Shown: positions 42,554-51,823, numbered from the stretch's first letter. The stretch is 64,000 bases of DNA from an uncultured Pseudomonadota bacterium (GCA_903861005.1 CAIOSP010000082.1:30411-94410), one strand, 5' to 3'. Translations and numbers: made by a program. Notes: generated by a model from the sequence alone, not told the origin.

Positions 42554-43924
42554 CTACCCTGGGTTGTACGCGCCGTGGTCGCGGCGGCGCGCGCTGGTCT
42601 TCTCCTCCGCCGACTCAGCGACCACGAGCTCGTAGAGCACCGCCTGCTTGCCCTCCTTGGGGCGCAGGATTCGGCCGAGCCGCTGCACGTGCTCGCGCAC
42701 GGTCGCGGTGCCGGACAGCACGATCGCCACGTCCGCTGCAGGCACGTCCACGCCCTCATTCAGCACGCGCGACGTCACCAGCACGGGCAGCTCGCCCGAC
42801 GAGAACGCGCCCAGCAGCGCGCGCCGCTCCTTCACGTCGGTGTGGTGCGTGATGGCGGGCACCAGCAGCAGGCGGCTGAGCTCGTGGACGGTGGCGTTGT
42901 CGTTGGTAAACACGATCACGCGGCCATTGTGGTGGCGGGCCAGCAGCTCGGCCAGCAGCCGCAGCTTGGCGGGCGCGCCCTGCAGCAGCTCGCGCGAGCG
43001 ACGCCACGCGCGGAACGCCTCGCGGCCGCGCGTCGAGCGACCACAGGCGCGCAAGAAGTTCTGCCACCCGCTCGCGCCGCCCATGTAGATGCCCTCTTCG
43101 TCCACAAAGCCGCGCCAGGTCCCGACCGCGGCATCGTACGCGGTGCGGTCGGCGGCCGACAGGTGCACGCGCAGGACTTCGGTTCGGTAGGGCGCCAGGA
43201 AGTCGCCCGCGAGGTCGCCGATCTCCTTGCGGAACACCACCGGGCCGACGAGCGAGTCGAGGCGCTTGTGCAGGCCGTCGGGCCGCTCCAGCGTCGCGGT
43301 CAGCCCCAGCCGGAACGGTGCGATCGACGCCTCCGCGGCCACGCCGTAGCTGGCCGACGGCAGGTGATGGACTTCGTCGAACACGACCAGCCCAAAGCGC
43401 GCGCCCCACCGCTCCGCGTGCATCCACGCCGAGTCGTAGGTGGACACCGTGATGTCCTCGATCTCGTGGTGCCCGCCGCCGAGCAGGCCGATAGGATCGC
43501 CGAACGCGCGGCGCAGCTGGTCGTACCACTGGCCGACCAGGTCGAGCGTGGGCGCGATGATCAGCGCGGACCGCCCCGCGCGCGCGATGCACAGCTCCGC
43601 GACGAAGCTCTTGCCGGCACCCGTGGGCAGCACGATCACGCCGCGCCGTCCCGCGTTCACCCACGCCTCGACCGCGTCCACCTGGTACCCGCGCGGCACG
43701 CGATCGCGCGCGTGCTCGCGGTCGAGGTTCGCGTAGGCGCGGGCCTCGTCCACATAGGGGATCTTGCGGCGGTGCAGGTCGAGCACGACGTCGGCGTAGC
43801 GGATCGCCGGCGCGCGCGGCAGGCCCACGCGCGTGTCGAACACAAAGCCGTCAGGCACGTCGTCAGGCGGGAAGCCCTCCAACAGCAGCGTGCCGCGATC
43901 CCAGCGGAGCAGGCGCGGCCTCAC
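42554..43924 (-). CDS. XPB-like superfamily 2 helicase
   Basis: A 456-residue DNA helicase. Motif I is LPTGAGKSFVAEL, motif II DEVHHL, motif III GLTATLERPDG and motif VI VREHVQRLGRILRPK. The N-terminal segment (DVVLDLHRRKIPYVDEARAYA) and the gap between motifs III and IV, which would be the RED and thumb region, are as in archaeal and bacterial XPB. The start overlaps the stop of the Bax1 gene by 4 nt, and the two genes are a pair known from archaea, where Bax1 nuclease and XPB together incise DNA bubbles. Its role is presumably nucleotide-excision-type repair. Confidence 0.92.
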   Translation of the reverse strand: MRPRLLRWDRGTLLLEGFPPDDVPDGFVFDTRVGLPRAPAIRYADVVLDLHRRKIPYVDEARAYANLDREHARDRVPRGYQVDAVEAWVNAGRRGVIVLPTGAGKSFVAELCIARAGRSALIIAPTLDLVGQWYDQLRRAFGDPIGLLGGGHHEIEDITVSTYDSAWMHAERWGARFGLVVFDEVHHLPSASYGVAAEASIAPFRLGLTATLERPDGLHKRLDSLVGPVVFRKEIGDLAGDFLAPYRTEVLRVHLSAADRTAYDAAVGTWRGFVDEEGIYMGGASGWQNFLRACGRSTRGREAFRAWRRSRELLQGAPAKLRLLAELLARHHNGRVIVFTNDNATVHELSRLLLVPAITHHTDVKERRALLGAFSSGELPVLVTSRVLNEGVDVPAADVAIVLSGTATVREHVQRLGRILRPKEGKQAVLYELVVAESAEEKTSARRRDHGAYNPG

Positions 43925-45150
43925 TTGGCCACCCGATCGAGCGCCGCCAGCACGTCCTTCACCGGCACCACCTGGCTAAAGCCGATCACCTCACCCGGGA
44001 ACTCGTCGAGCGCGTCCTGGCCCACGTGCAGCTTGGTCGACACCGCGAGCACCATGTTGCCAGGCCCGTGCCGACGCAGGCCCTCCAGCCTGCGCTCCAG
44101 CCAGTCCTTGCGCCAGAAGCCCACGATCTCCAGGTGCGCGGTGCGCTTGCCGTCGGTGAACGTGAAGTCGGGGAGCACCACACCCCGGCCGCCGAGCTCG
44201 ATCGGCGCGGTCGACTCAGTCATGGTCCATTTGGAGCCCTCGGCGACCGCCGCCCAGCGCTCCGCGAACCAGCCCACCTCACGCGGCGTGTACGCGCCGG
44301 TGTCCGACAGATGCCCGACCAGGTTGTGGTCGTGCGTGATCTCCAGCCGCTTGGGGTGCACGGCGCGCGCCCACGGGACCTCGGCCACCAGCCGCCACGC
44401 GCCGTCTTGCAGCAGCAGCGCCGGAAAGAACATCGCGAGCTGCATGCCGTAGCGTGTGGACTGCGAGAACAGCGACGTCGGACCGTCGAACACCAGCTCC
44501 AGGCTCTCGTCGGCGCGCGACGCGCGGAACAGCAGCTGATGAAAGCGCGCGTGGCGCAGGAGCTGTCGCACGCGGCCCGGCGACGGCTTGTCCAACACCA
44601 CCCGCACCTCGGCGGCGCGCAGCAGCAACGACTGCACCTGGGCGACGTTGTAGCGGTGCAGCAGCGCCGTGGCGTCGAGCGCGCGCCAGCTGCGCACCAC
44701 CTGGGCGGAAGGCAGGTCCGCGTACAGGAACGACGCGAGCGCGTCCGGCGTCAGGCCCACCTCGGCGGCGACCTCGGTGAGCACGTCGCGCGCGCTGACG
44801 CGACCGAGCGCGTCGCCGCCCATGAGCGAGAGCGGCCCGCGGGCGCGCGCGCGGCGAAAGACCAGGTCGCGCAGCTCAGACGGCGGACGAGGCGCGTCGG
44901 TGTCGCTCTCGGCGCGGTCGATCAGGATCTTGGCGATGCCCTGCATGACCTTGAGCGATCGGCTCGACCCGATCAGGTCCGTGATCGCAGAGTCCACCTC
45001 GCCACGTGTGCCGCCCTCCTCGACCGCGCGCGCGACCACGTCGATCGCGGCCTCGGCGAAGGTCAGCAGCTCGGCCCGCTCGGGGTCAATGAAGGTCGGC
45101 TCCAGCGCGGGCCCGCGCACACGGGCACGGACGAGGTCGGCGGTCAGCAT
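43921..45150 (-). CDS. Bax1 (DUF790) nuclease, partner of XPB
   Basis: A 409-residue protein. The N-terminal 100 residues are helical (LVRARVRGPALEPTFIDPE, GSSRSLKVMQGIAKILIDR), as in DUF790. The C-terminal domain holds the probable nuclease core: GVVLPDFTFTDGKRTAHLEIVGFWRKDWLERRL, a D-x10-E-x-V-G pattern of the restriction-endonuclease-like fold. In archaea, Bax1 (binds archaeal XPB) cuts DNA at bubble or Y structures. The pairing with XPB directly downstream and the 6-nt gap to the exonuclease gene upstream support a repair operon. Confidence 0.88.
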   Translation of the reverse strand: MLTADLVRARVRGPALEPTFIDPERAELLTFAEAAIDVVARAVEEGGTRGEVDSAITDLIGSSRSLKVMQGIAKILIDRAESDTDAPRPPSELRDLVFRRARARGPLSLMGGDALGRVSARDVLTEVAAEVGLTPDALASFLYADLPSAQVVRSWRALDATALLHRYNVAQVQSLLLRAAEVRVVLDKPSPGRVRQLLRHARFHQLLFRASRADESLELVFDGPTSLFSQSTRYGMQLAMFFPALLLQDGAWRLVAEVPWARAVHPKRLEITHDHNLVGHLSDTGAYTPREVGWFAERWAAVAEGSKWTMTESTAPIELGGRGVVLPDFTFTDGKRTAHLEIVGFWRKDWLERRLEGLRRHGPGNMVLAVSTKLHVGQDALDEFPGEVIGFSQVVPVKDVLAALDRVAK

Positions 45151-45156
45151 GGCTGG

Positions 45157-46038
45157 CTAGTGCGGCGTGGACGGCACAGCGATGCACGAGTCGAGCACCC
45201 AGTCCGACGCGTGAAAGGAGCGAGGCGACTGACGCGCGCGGCCCGACGTGCGCACGTCGAGGAACCGACGCAGCCAGCGGCGCGTGCTGTCCGGGTAGCG
45301 CCAGGCCCAGCCGTCGGCGCGGTGTACGCGGGCGACCTCCATCCAGGCCAGGTGCAGCGGGTGGTCGACGACCGGCGCGCCCTGGTGCGGGCCCTCCAGG
45401 AACACCGGCACGCCGCGCTCGTCCACGCCGAGGGGGCCATTCTCAGGCGGCCGACCGACGCCGTCCGCCCAGTCGAGCAGCTCGGCCAGATCATCCGCGA
45501 CGTCGGCGCGGCGCACCATCTCTAGGAACGCGCGGCCGCAGGCCTCGGCGTCGTTCGCCGCGCGATGGGCCTCGGTCAGCGACACACCCAGCCGCTTGGC
45601 CAGATCACCCAGCTTGTGGCTCTTGGCGTCCTTGTGGTGCTTCACGCTCACGTCGACTGTGTCGATGGCCGCCAGCGGCTCAGCCCACGGCACGCCCGCG
45701 ATCAGGAATTCGCGCTGCAAGAACGCGTGGTCGAACGGGAAGTTGTGCGCGACCGCGATGCCGCTGCTGAGCAGCTCGGCCACCTCAGCGGCGATCTCCG
45801 AGAACTGCGGTTTGCCGATCAGGTCCTCGTCCTTCAGGCCGGTGAGGTTGGTGACCATGCGCGGGATGGGCACGCCAGGGTTCACCAGGTGCGACACCAC
45901 CTTGGGCACGGTGATCGAGCCGTCCTCGCCCAGGCGCAGCACCACCAGCGAGATCTCGATGACCCGGTCCCCCTGGTAGGGGTCCAGGCCGGTGGTCTCG
46001 GTGTCGAACGCGACGATGTCGAGGTGCTTCCAGCGCAT
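45157..46038 (-). CDS. DEDDh-type 3'-5' exonuclease (DnaQ-like)
   Basis: A 293-residue protein; start at 46038 (MRWKHLDIVAFDTETTG), the longer open frame being non-coding upstream. The three exonuclease motifs are visible: FDTETTGLDP (ExoI), NFPFDHAFL (ExoII) and EAHRAANDAEA (ExoIII with the catalytic His). The C-terminal 110 residues are not exonuclease and contain many Trp and Arg. It is followed after 6 nt by the Bax1 gene. It could trim DNA ends created by XPB-Bax1, which is an inference from the operon. Confidence 0.9.
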   Translation of the reverse strand: MRWKHLDIVAFDTETTGLDPYQGDRVIEISLVVLRLGEDGSITVPKVVSHLVNPGVPIPRMVTNLTGLKDEDLIGKPQFSEIAAEVAELLSSGIAVAHNFPFDHAFLQREFLIAGVPWAEPLAAIDTVDVSVKHHKDAKSHKLGDLAKRLGVSLTEAHRAANDAEACGRAFLEMVRRADVADDLAELLDWADGVGRPPENGPLGVDERGVPVFLEGPHQGAPVVDHPLHLAWMEVARVHRADGWAWRYPDSTRRWLRRFLDVRTSGRARQSPRSFHASDWVLDSCIAVPSTPH

Positions 46039-46094
46039 GGTCGCCCCGTAACCGCCCCCGCCCAGACCAGGGGGTCCCACCTCGCCAGACTTCG

Positions 46095-47438
46095 CTAGCG
46101 TGCCGGTTCCCAGCGGATCGCCACCGGCCCAAGCGGACGAAGAGTGACCGCCGCGAGCAGCTTGGGCAGCGGGCCCCCCGGCAACACCCGCCAACGGCGC
46201 AGCAGCACCGCCAGCACGATCACCATCTCCATCATCGCGAAGTGGTTGCCCACGCACGCGCGCGGCCCCAGCCCGAACGGGAAGTACTGGCCCTTGGGCA
46301 GTCGCTTCTCCAGCCCGTCGAGCCACCGCTCCGGCTTGAAGATCGGCGCGTCCTCCCACAGCCGCGGGTCGCGGTGCAGCAGCCACGGCAGGACCGTCGC
46401 CTGGTCGCCCACCTGGAGCTGCCACGGCCCCAGCTTGAACGGGTTCACCACCTCGCGACCGGTGCCCCACGCGGGCGGGTACAGCCGCAGCGTCTCCGAC
46501 ACCACCGCGCGCAGGAAGGGCAGGTTGGACAGGTCGGCCGCGGTGGGGTCGCGGTCGCCCAGGACGCCGTCGACCTCCGCGCGGGCGCGGGCCTGATCGT
46601 CGGGCGCGCGGGCGAGCATGGCCAGCGCGTAGGTGAGCGCGAGCGCGGTCGTCTCGTGGCCCGCGACCAGCAGCGTGAGCAGCTCGTCGCGCAGCTCCTG
46701 GTCGGTGAATCCCGAACCGTCCTCGTCACGGGCAGCGAGCAGGCGCGACAGCAGGTCGTCGCCGTCCGTGCCGCGCGCCCGGTGCGCGGCGATGATGGTC
46801 GAGAAACACGAGTCGAACGTGGCCATCGCGCGACGGTACGGCCGGCGACCCAGCCACAGCACCGCGGACGGCGCCACGCGTCTCCAGGTCCGCAGCTCCA
46901 CCACGAAGCGGTGCATGAACTGGTCGAGCGCGAGATCGATGCCCGCGCCGCTCAGGTCGGCGTCGGTGCCAAACAGGCAGGACACCACGATGCGCAGCGT
47001 GAGCGTCATCAGGTCGTGGTGCACATCGCCGCATTCACCGGCCCGATGCAGGGCCGCCGCGTCCTTGGTGTGCGCGACCATCGTGGCGGCGTAGCCTTCG
47101 AGCGCGCCGCGCTGGAAGCTGGGCGCGATGCGGCGCCGGTGGCTTCGCCAGGTGTCGCCCTCGCTGGTGAGCAGCCCGTCGCCAATCACCAGTCGGAGGG
47201 CCTGAACGATCTCGTCCTTCTTCACGTCGGCGGCGCGCTGGAAGAGGACCTCCTCCACCCACGCCGGGTGGTTGATCAGCACCACCGGGCCGCCCCCCAG
47301 GTTCATCCGGAAGATCGGCCCGTGCCGCCTGCGCAGGAACTCGAAGGTGCCGAGCGCGTCCGAGCGCAGGCGCGGCAGCAAGGTGAGCCGCTCGGGGAGC
47401 GGGAGGCCGGGGATGGGCTGACCGGGCTGCGCGTTCAC
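46095..47438 (-). CDS. Cytochrome P450
   Basis: A 447-residue monooxygenase. The I helix has LLVAGHETTALAL, the K helix SETLRLYPP with the ExxR motif, and the heme loop FPFGLGPRACVGNHFA with the axial Cys395. The LLTSEGDTWRSHRRRIAPSF block is typical of CYP102- and CYP4-like enzymes. Length is normal for a soluble bacterial P450. No ferredoxin or reductase gene is adjacent. Its start overlaps the stop of the nucleoside phosphorylase gene by 4 nt. Substrate unknown. Confidence 0.94.
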   Translation of the reverse strand: MNAQPGQPIPGLPLPERLTLLPRLRSDALGTFEFLRRRHGPIFRMNLGGGPVVLINHPAWVEEVLFQRAADVKKDEIVQALRLVIGDGLLTSEGDTWRSHRRRIAPSFQRGALEGYAATMVAHTKDAAALHRAGECGDVHHDLMTLTLRIVVSCLFGTDADLSGAGIDLALDQFMHRFVVELRTWRRVAPSAVLWLGRRPYRRAMATFDSCFSTIIAAHRARGTDGDDLLSRLLAARDEDGSGFTDQELRDELLTLLVAGHETTALALTYALAMLARAPDDQARARAEVDGVLGDRDPTAADLSNLPFLRAVVSETLRLYPPAWGTGREVVNPFKLGPWQLQVGDQATVLPWLLHRDPRLWEDAPIFKPERWLDGLEKRLPKGQYFPFGLGPRACVGNHFAMMEMVIVLAVLLRRWRVLPGGPLPKLLAAVTLRPLGPVAIRWEPAR

Positions 47439-47992
47439 GAGTCCCCCAGAAGCGCGCGGGCCGCGTCACGCACCGCCGACTCCACGGCGCCGCGGTTCGC
47501 GAGCCACTGCGCGTGCGCGTCCGGGCCGACCTCGTTGGTGATCCCCAGCAGCGCGACGAACGGCACGCCCGCGGCCTCAGCGGCCGCCGCGACCGACCAG
47601 GACTCCATGTGCTCGACCTGCCAACACGCCGCTCGCGCCAAGGTCAGCGCCCGGTCCGTCGTGATCGCGTCGACCGTCAGCACATCGAACTCGGGAAGGC
47701 CCGCGCGACGACGGAGCGTGTCGTCCGTCGTGATCGGGCCGGGGGCGAGCGGGACGTAGCCGAGGCCGAGCTCACCGATCCCCTCAGAGAGCCCGATGTG
47801 CCGCGCGACGACCACGGACCCGATCGGCGGTCCGCCCGGGTACGCGCCCGCGGTGCCCACCAACACGACCGCGCTGGGACGAATGCCCGCCAGCAGCCGG
47901 GCCGCCCCCAGCGCCGCGCGCACCGGCCCGATTCCGACCGACGCGCCGCGGAGGTCTCCCAGCTCTTCCTTCACCGCCGCGATGAACATCAT
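47435..47992 (-). CDS. Purine-nucleoside phosphorylase superfamily protein (futalosine-hydrolase-like)
   Basis: A 185-residue protein with start at 47992 (MMFIAAVKEELGDL), behind GGAGGAAGG; the second ATG at 47989 is equally possible. The motifs VLVGTAGAYPGG, IGSVVVARHIGL and VEHMESWSVAAAAEAAGVPFVALLGITNEVG match the MTA/SAH nucleosidase and futalosine hydrolase group, with the MES-type active-site segment. It is a little short for the family. The substrate could be futalosine (menaquinone synthesis), but no other mqn genes are near. Overlap with the P450 by ATGA implies co-expression. Confidence 0.78.
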   Translation of the reverse strand: MMFIAAVKEELGDLRGASVGIGPVRAALGAARLLAGIRPSAVVLVGTAGAYPGGPPIGSVVVARHIGLSEGIGELGLGYVPLAPGPITTDDTLRRRAGLPEFDVLTVDAITTDRALTLARAACWQVEHMESWSVAAAAEAAGVPFVALLGITNEVGPDAHAQWLANRGAVESAVRDAARALLGDS

Positions 47993-48195
47993 TATCGCCT
48001 TCCTCCGCAGGTCGACCGAGGTCTTATCCAGCAAACGGCCTTCAACCCGAGCAACCGATTCCGGATGACCTTGTGAGGGCATGCACGCATCAGCTTAAAA
48101 TTTGCCGTTGTAAGACCGATGGAAGAGAATGGCGCGTCGATCTGCGCACCAATTGCCCCGGGGCCGACTGGCCCCCACATCTTACGGAGCGGATC

Positions 48196-48864
48196 ATGGG
48201 ACGGGAACGAATCCTCGACGGCGCGATCGACATCCTGGATCAGGGCGTCTACGGCGACCTGACTGTGGACGCCCTGGCGCGCGCGCTTCGCATGTCCAAG
48301 TCGACGTTGTACAAGTACTTCACCAGCAAGGACGACGTCGTCGTCGCGCTGATCGACGGCGTCTGCGGTCAGACCGAAGCCGCGCTGGTGGCGATCCAGT
48401 CCGGTACGCTGCCACCCTTGGAAGCGGTGACCCAGATCTTCGCGGTGCTGTCCTCGCACGCGGACCGACTGCCGCGTGCCCTCGTCCTGCAGGTCGCCCG
48501 GCTCCCGCCGGCGTGCCAGGACCGACTGTCGCTCACCCGCAGCGCGGTCCTTCAGTCGCTCCAGCGCGCGCTCGAGCGTGGACGCACGGACGGCGAGGTC
48601 ACCTACAGCGAGTCCATGCTGGCCGCCCAGGCCATGCTGGCGGCGGTCGACGCGGCGATGCGTGCGTCGGCGCGCGGCGAGGTCGCGCTGGAGCGCGGTC
48701 GGGCCGTCGAGTCGCTGCTGGGACTTTTCCTGCCGGGCCTCTCGAGGCTCACGTCGGTCGAACCCACGCTTCAGGGCGCACACGTCGCGGGCGCGGGGTG
48801 GCGGACCAAGGCCGCCCAGCGGGCGCCCTCGGTGCACCGGATGGTCCTGTCCCAGAACAAGTAG
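48196..48864 (+). CDS. TetR-family transcriptional regulator
   Basis: A 222-residue protein starting at 48196 behind ACGGAGCGG. The N-terminal helix-turn-helix reads RILDGAIDILDQGVYGDLTV then DALARALRMSKSTLYKYFTS and KDDVVVALID, classical TetR. The rest is the helical ligand-binding domain. It is divergent from the phosphorylase-P450-repair gene run, with 203 bp between, so it probably controls those genes or itself; I could not find a clear palindromic operator there. The 3' end overlaps the convergent lipoprotein gene by 94 bp, which is unusually long. Confidence 0.88.
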   Translation: MGRERILDGAIDILDQGVYGDLTVDALARALRMSKSTLYKYFTSKDDVVVALIDGVCGQTEAALVAIQSGTLPPLEAVTQIFAVLSSHADRLPRALVLQVARLPPACQDRLSLTRSAVLQSLQRALERGRTDGEVTYSESMLAAQAMLAAVDAAMRASARGEVALERGRAVESLLGLFLPGLSRLTSVEPTLQGAHVAGAGWRTKAAQRAPSVHRMVLSQNK

Positions 48865-51164
48865 GGCCAGACGCGGTCGCCCAGCGGCACGTCCGTCGGC
48901 GCGACCGGCGCAGGGACGGCGGGCGCGCCCGCGCGGTCCAGCCAGGACGCGCCGCCACCGACGCGGTCCACCATCCACCAGGTTCCGCCGGGCTCGACCG
49001 CGTACACGCTCTGGCCCAGCCCGCGGATGACCGAGCTCTGGTCGAACGCATCCGCCTTGTAGATATGGTTCCCCTCGCCTTCGTCGCGGACCCACTCGGT
49101 GGGCGCCGCGGGCGGGGGGGCGCCCAGGAGCTCGGCGCGGGCGGCGGCGTCGGCGCTCACAAACGCGGCGACCGCGTCCGGATCGGAGCCCTCGCCAGGT
49201 CGCGCGGGCACAGTGGACGGCAGCGCCTGGAAGTTCCAGGACGCGAGCCCGTCGTCGAACGCGCGGAGCGTGGTGGCGAGCACCTGCGGCTCGGCCGACA
49301 CCTGCCCACCGCTGACCTGCGTGCGGATCAGCGAGTAGAGATCATGCCGGGTCCACATGGCGAGCGCGCCGGGCGCAGGGTGCGCGCCCGAGATCGAGCG
49401 CGACACGCGCCGCTGAACGCGCGCGAGGTCCACCATGCCCGAGTCGGCGCTCAGCAGAATGCGTAGCGCCGACAGCGACTCCCCGGGCCGCGGGATCCAC
49501 ACGTCGAACGTGCGGTTCGAGTCACCCATGTGGTCAGGGTCAGACCACTGGATGTTCAGGTACACCGACACTAGGTCGGTGCGACCGAAGTCCTTGCCCT
49601 CCTCGCCGCGCACCTCGTCGTCGGTCAGCACCGACACCTGGCTGCGCATCATGCCGGGCTCCGCGCCCTTGAACAGGTCGATCAGCACCGCGGAGTCTGA
49701 CAGCAGCGCGCCATTGGTGCGGTTCTGGACCAGCTCGACGGTCTCAAAAGACTCCTTGCCCCCGTCCATGTGCCGGTAGGTGGCGCCCAACGACACGGCC
49801 ATCCACCACACCTCGTCGCCAAGGGCGGTCATGGTGCGCCACGCCTGCGGGAGCGGCGTCGCCTGGAGCGCCTTGGGGCGGAGGTCCATCGTGGCCCAAG
49901 GCGTGTCGGCCGACTGGGTGATCGGGCGGTGCTCCACCCAGCACCACTCGGGCGTCACGTCAAAGCGCGCGCGCTGACCGAGAGGACGCTCCGGCCACGA
50001 GGCCAGGCCCGCCGCGACACCCGGCTTGAGCGTGTCGGCCACGCCCTTCACCCGCGCCACGGTGGACGTGAGCAGCGGGTCGGGCTTGGGCGCCGGCAGC
50101 GTGATGTAGAGCGACTCAGTCGCCTGATCGTCCAGGTCACCGCAGGCCACGCGGGCCTCGCGGCCCTGACGTCGAACCAGATCGCGGGCGAGCAGGGCCC
50201 GCTCGAAGGGACCTGCAGCGCCGCGCCGCATGACGTAGCCCTCGCCATGCTGGAACGACATCGTCGGCAGCATGCCCACGTTGGCGATGACCCAGTCCGC
50301 GGCGCCCTGCGCGTCGTCGAGGCCGTCGGCGACGCGCAGCACGTCGTCGCGTCGATCCACCTGAGCCGGACCCCACACCGCCACCAGCTCGCTGTCGAAG
50401 CGGGTCGCCGAGTCGGTCCGCGTGAGCGACACCGCCAGCTCGGCCGGCGGCGGGTCCGAGATCACGATGGTGGTCGGCGCGTAGCCGTCGCCGCTGACGG
50501 TCCAGGTGCCCGGCTTGGCCGGGAGCAGCCACGGGTTCCAGGTCGCGCCGCGCTCCACCCGGTCCGTCCCCGACGTCAACACCGCGGGGGCCGCCGTGGG
50601 CGTGCCGATCGGGTCCAGCAGCTGCACCGCGACGGCAGGCTGCTTGTCGGCCGTGCGCCACACGCCGCGGATCCGCACGTCGGCGTCGCCCTCGTAGGCG
50701 TGCAGCCGGACGAACAGATCGTCCCCGAGCAGGGGCGTGTCCACGTCCCACGCGATGCGCCCGGCGCCACGCCGCGGCGGCTCCGACGACACGATGAGGT
50801 TGTCGCCGATGGGGTTGGCGAGGGCGGCGTCCACCACAGACGGCCACTCCTTGCCATCCGCCACGAGCTTGATGCGATCCCGGGGCACCAGCGTGCTGTG
50901 GAACTGCGTGTGCAGGCCGTCGAACGAGTGCGTGCCGCCGTAGTCGGCCACCAGCTCGGCCACCACGTGCCAGCCGCCGCCCGGGCGCTGCTGCGCGTGG
51001 ATCTTGGGCACCGACACGTTCATCGCGCCCGTGTACCCGATGGTCTGCCCGACCAGATCCACCTGCATGAGGGGCGGAGGCGTCGGCGCGGAGGGCGTAC
51101 ACGAGGCCGCGAGCCCCAGGGCCAGCAGCGCAGGCGCCGTCCAGCCCAACCCGAGGGGGCGCAT
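48771..51164 (-). CDS. Large lipoprotein with transglutaminase-like segment
   Basis: A 797-residue lipoprotein (LAASC lipobox). The N-terminal 270 residues look like beta-sandwich domains (MNVSVPKIHAQQRPGGGWHVV, LFVRLHAYEGDADVRIRGVW). Around residues 300-400 the sequence (AADWVIANVGMLPTMSFQHGEG, RALLARDLVRRQGREARVACGDLDD) is reminiscent of a transglutaminase-like core, but the catalytic Cys seems to be missing, so it would be non-enzymatic. The C-terminus ends in PAPATCAP. The start overlaps the stop of the bcp gene (TGATG). No family was recognised with certainty, and the 3' end overlaps the TetR gene. Confidence 0.75.
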   Translation of the reverse strand: MRPLGLGWTAPALLALGLAASCTPSAPTPPPLMQVDLVGQTIGYTGAMNVSVPKIHAQQRPGGGWHVVAELVADYGGTHSFDGLHTQFHSTLVPRDRIKLVADGKEWPSVVDAALANPIGDNLIVSSEPPRRGAGRIAWDVDTPLLGDDLFVRLHAYEGDADVRIRGVWRTADKQPAVAVQLLDPIGTPTAAPAVLTSGTDRVERGATWNPWLLPAKPGTWTVSGDGYAPTTIVISDPPPAELAVSLTRTDSATRFDSELVAVWGPAQVDRRDDVLRVADGLDDAQGAADWVIANVGMLPTMSFQHGEGYVMRRGAAGPFERALLARDLVRRQGREARVACGDLDDQATESLYITLPAPKPDPLLTSTVARVKGVADTLKPGVAAGLASWPERPLGQRARFDVTPEWCWVEHRPITQSADTPWATMDLRPKALQATPLPQAWRTMTALGDEVWWMAVSLGATYRHMDGGKESFETVELVQNRTNGALLSDSAVLIDLFKGAEPGMMRSQVSVLTDDEVRGEEGKDFGRTDLVSVYLNIQWSDPDHMGDSNRTFDVWIPRPGESLSALRILLSADSGMVDLARVQRRVSRSISGAHPAPGALAMWTRHDLYSLIRTQVSGGQVSAEPQVLATTLRAFDDGLASWNFQALPSTVPARPGEGSDPDAVAAFVSADAAARAELLGAPPPAAPTEWVRDEGEGNHIYKADAFDQSSVIRGLGQSVYAVEPGGTWWMVDRVGGGASWLDRAGAPAVPAPVAPTDVPLGDRVWPYLFWDRTIRCTEGARWAALVRHPAPATCAP

Positions 51165-51634
51165 CAGCCGGCGACCAGCGCGCGCGCCGCAGCGACGACC
51201 GCGTCCACGTGTCCGGCGACCTTCACGGGGCTCCAGACCTGGACTACCTTGCCCTGCGCGTCAAACAGGACGGTGGTGCGCACGATGCCGTCGTAGTCCT
51301 TCCCGTAAAGCCTCTTCTTGCCCCACACACCCCAGGGCACCAGCACCACGTGGTCGGGGTCCGACAGCAGGGGGTACGGCAGCGCCTGCTTCTCGGCGAA
51401 CCGGGCCTGGGCCTTCGTCGAATCCGCACTTGCGCCGATCACCGTCACGCCCAGGGCGTCGAACGTGCCCCGCAGATCGCGAAAGTCACACGCCTCCTGA
51501 GTGCAGCCCGGCGTGCTGGCCTTCGGGTAGAAGAACACCACCAGAGGGCGTCCGCGGAGCGACGACCAGACGACCGGCGCCCCGGCCTGGTCCAGAAGGG
51601 TGAAGTCGGCGGGCGTTTGTCCTGATTCGAGCAT
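51164..51634 (-). CDS. bcp: Bcp-type peroxiredoxin
   Basis: A 156-residue thiol peroxidase. The start MLESGQTPADFTLLDQ at 51634 gives the typical length. The active site is TPGCTQEACDF with the peroxidatic Cys44 and a second Cys49, the E. coli Bcp arrangement (45 and 50). VFFYPKAS precedes it. It reduces hydrogen peroxide and organic peroxides using thioredoxin. Its stop overlaps the start of the lipoprotein gene, so the two are co-transcribed. Confidence 0.93.
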   Translation of the reverse strand: MLESGQTPADFTLLDQAGAPVVWSSLRGRPLVVFFYPKASTPGCTQEACDFRDLRGTFDALGVTVIGASADSTKAQARFAEKQALPYPLLSDPDHVVLVPWGVWGKKRLYGKDYDGIVRTTVLFDAQGKVVQVWSPVKVAGHVDAVVAAARALVAG

Positions 51635-51794
51635 GGTCGGGCGCTCCGGTGTGGCGTCAGCGTCCAAAGCTAACCGGACGCGCCACCCGCGCTCGCCTCG
51701 CACACCGCACTCGCGACGTACTGCGACGGGAGCCGGGGTCACGCGCGCGCCGCGTGCCGAAATCGCAACCTTAGGTCAGCCTCAAGCAAAGCTG

Positions 51795-51823
51795 CTGGCA
51801 TCCGATTCTTTTGTCCGTATAAT
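51795..51823 (+). promoter_or_regulatory. Sigma70-type promoter of the TSP3/MopE lipoprotein
   Basis: CTGGCA (51795-51800), 17 nt, then a perfect TATAAT at 51818-51823, in an otherwise GC-rich region. Transcription would start near 51830, giving a leader of about 45 nt. Confidence 0.6.

Noticed and set aside
42575..44452. A 625-codon plus-strand frame opposite the XPB and Bax1 genes.
   Set aside because: It is the complement of well-recognised helicase and nuclease motifs.
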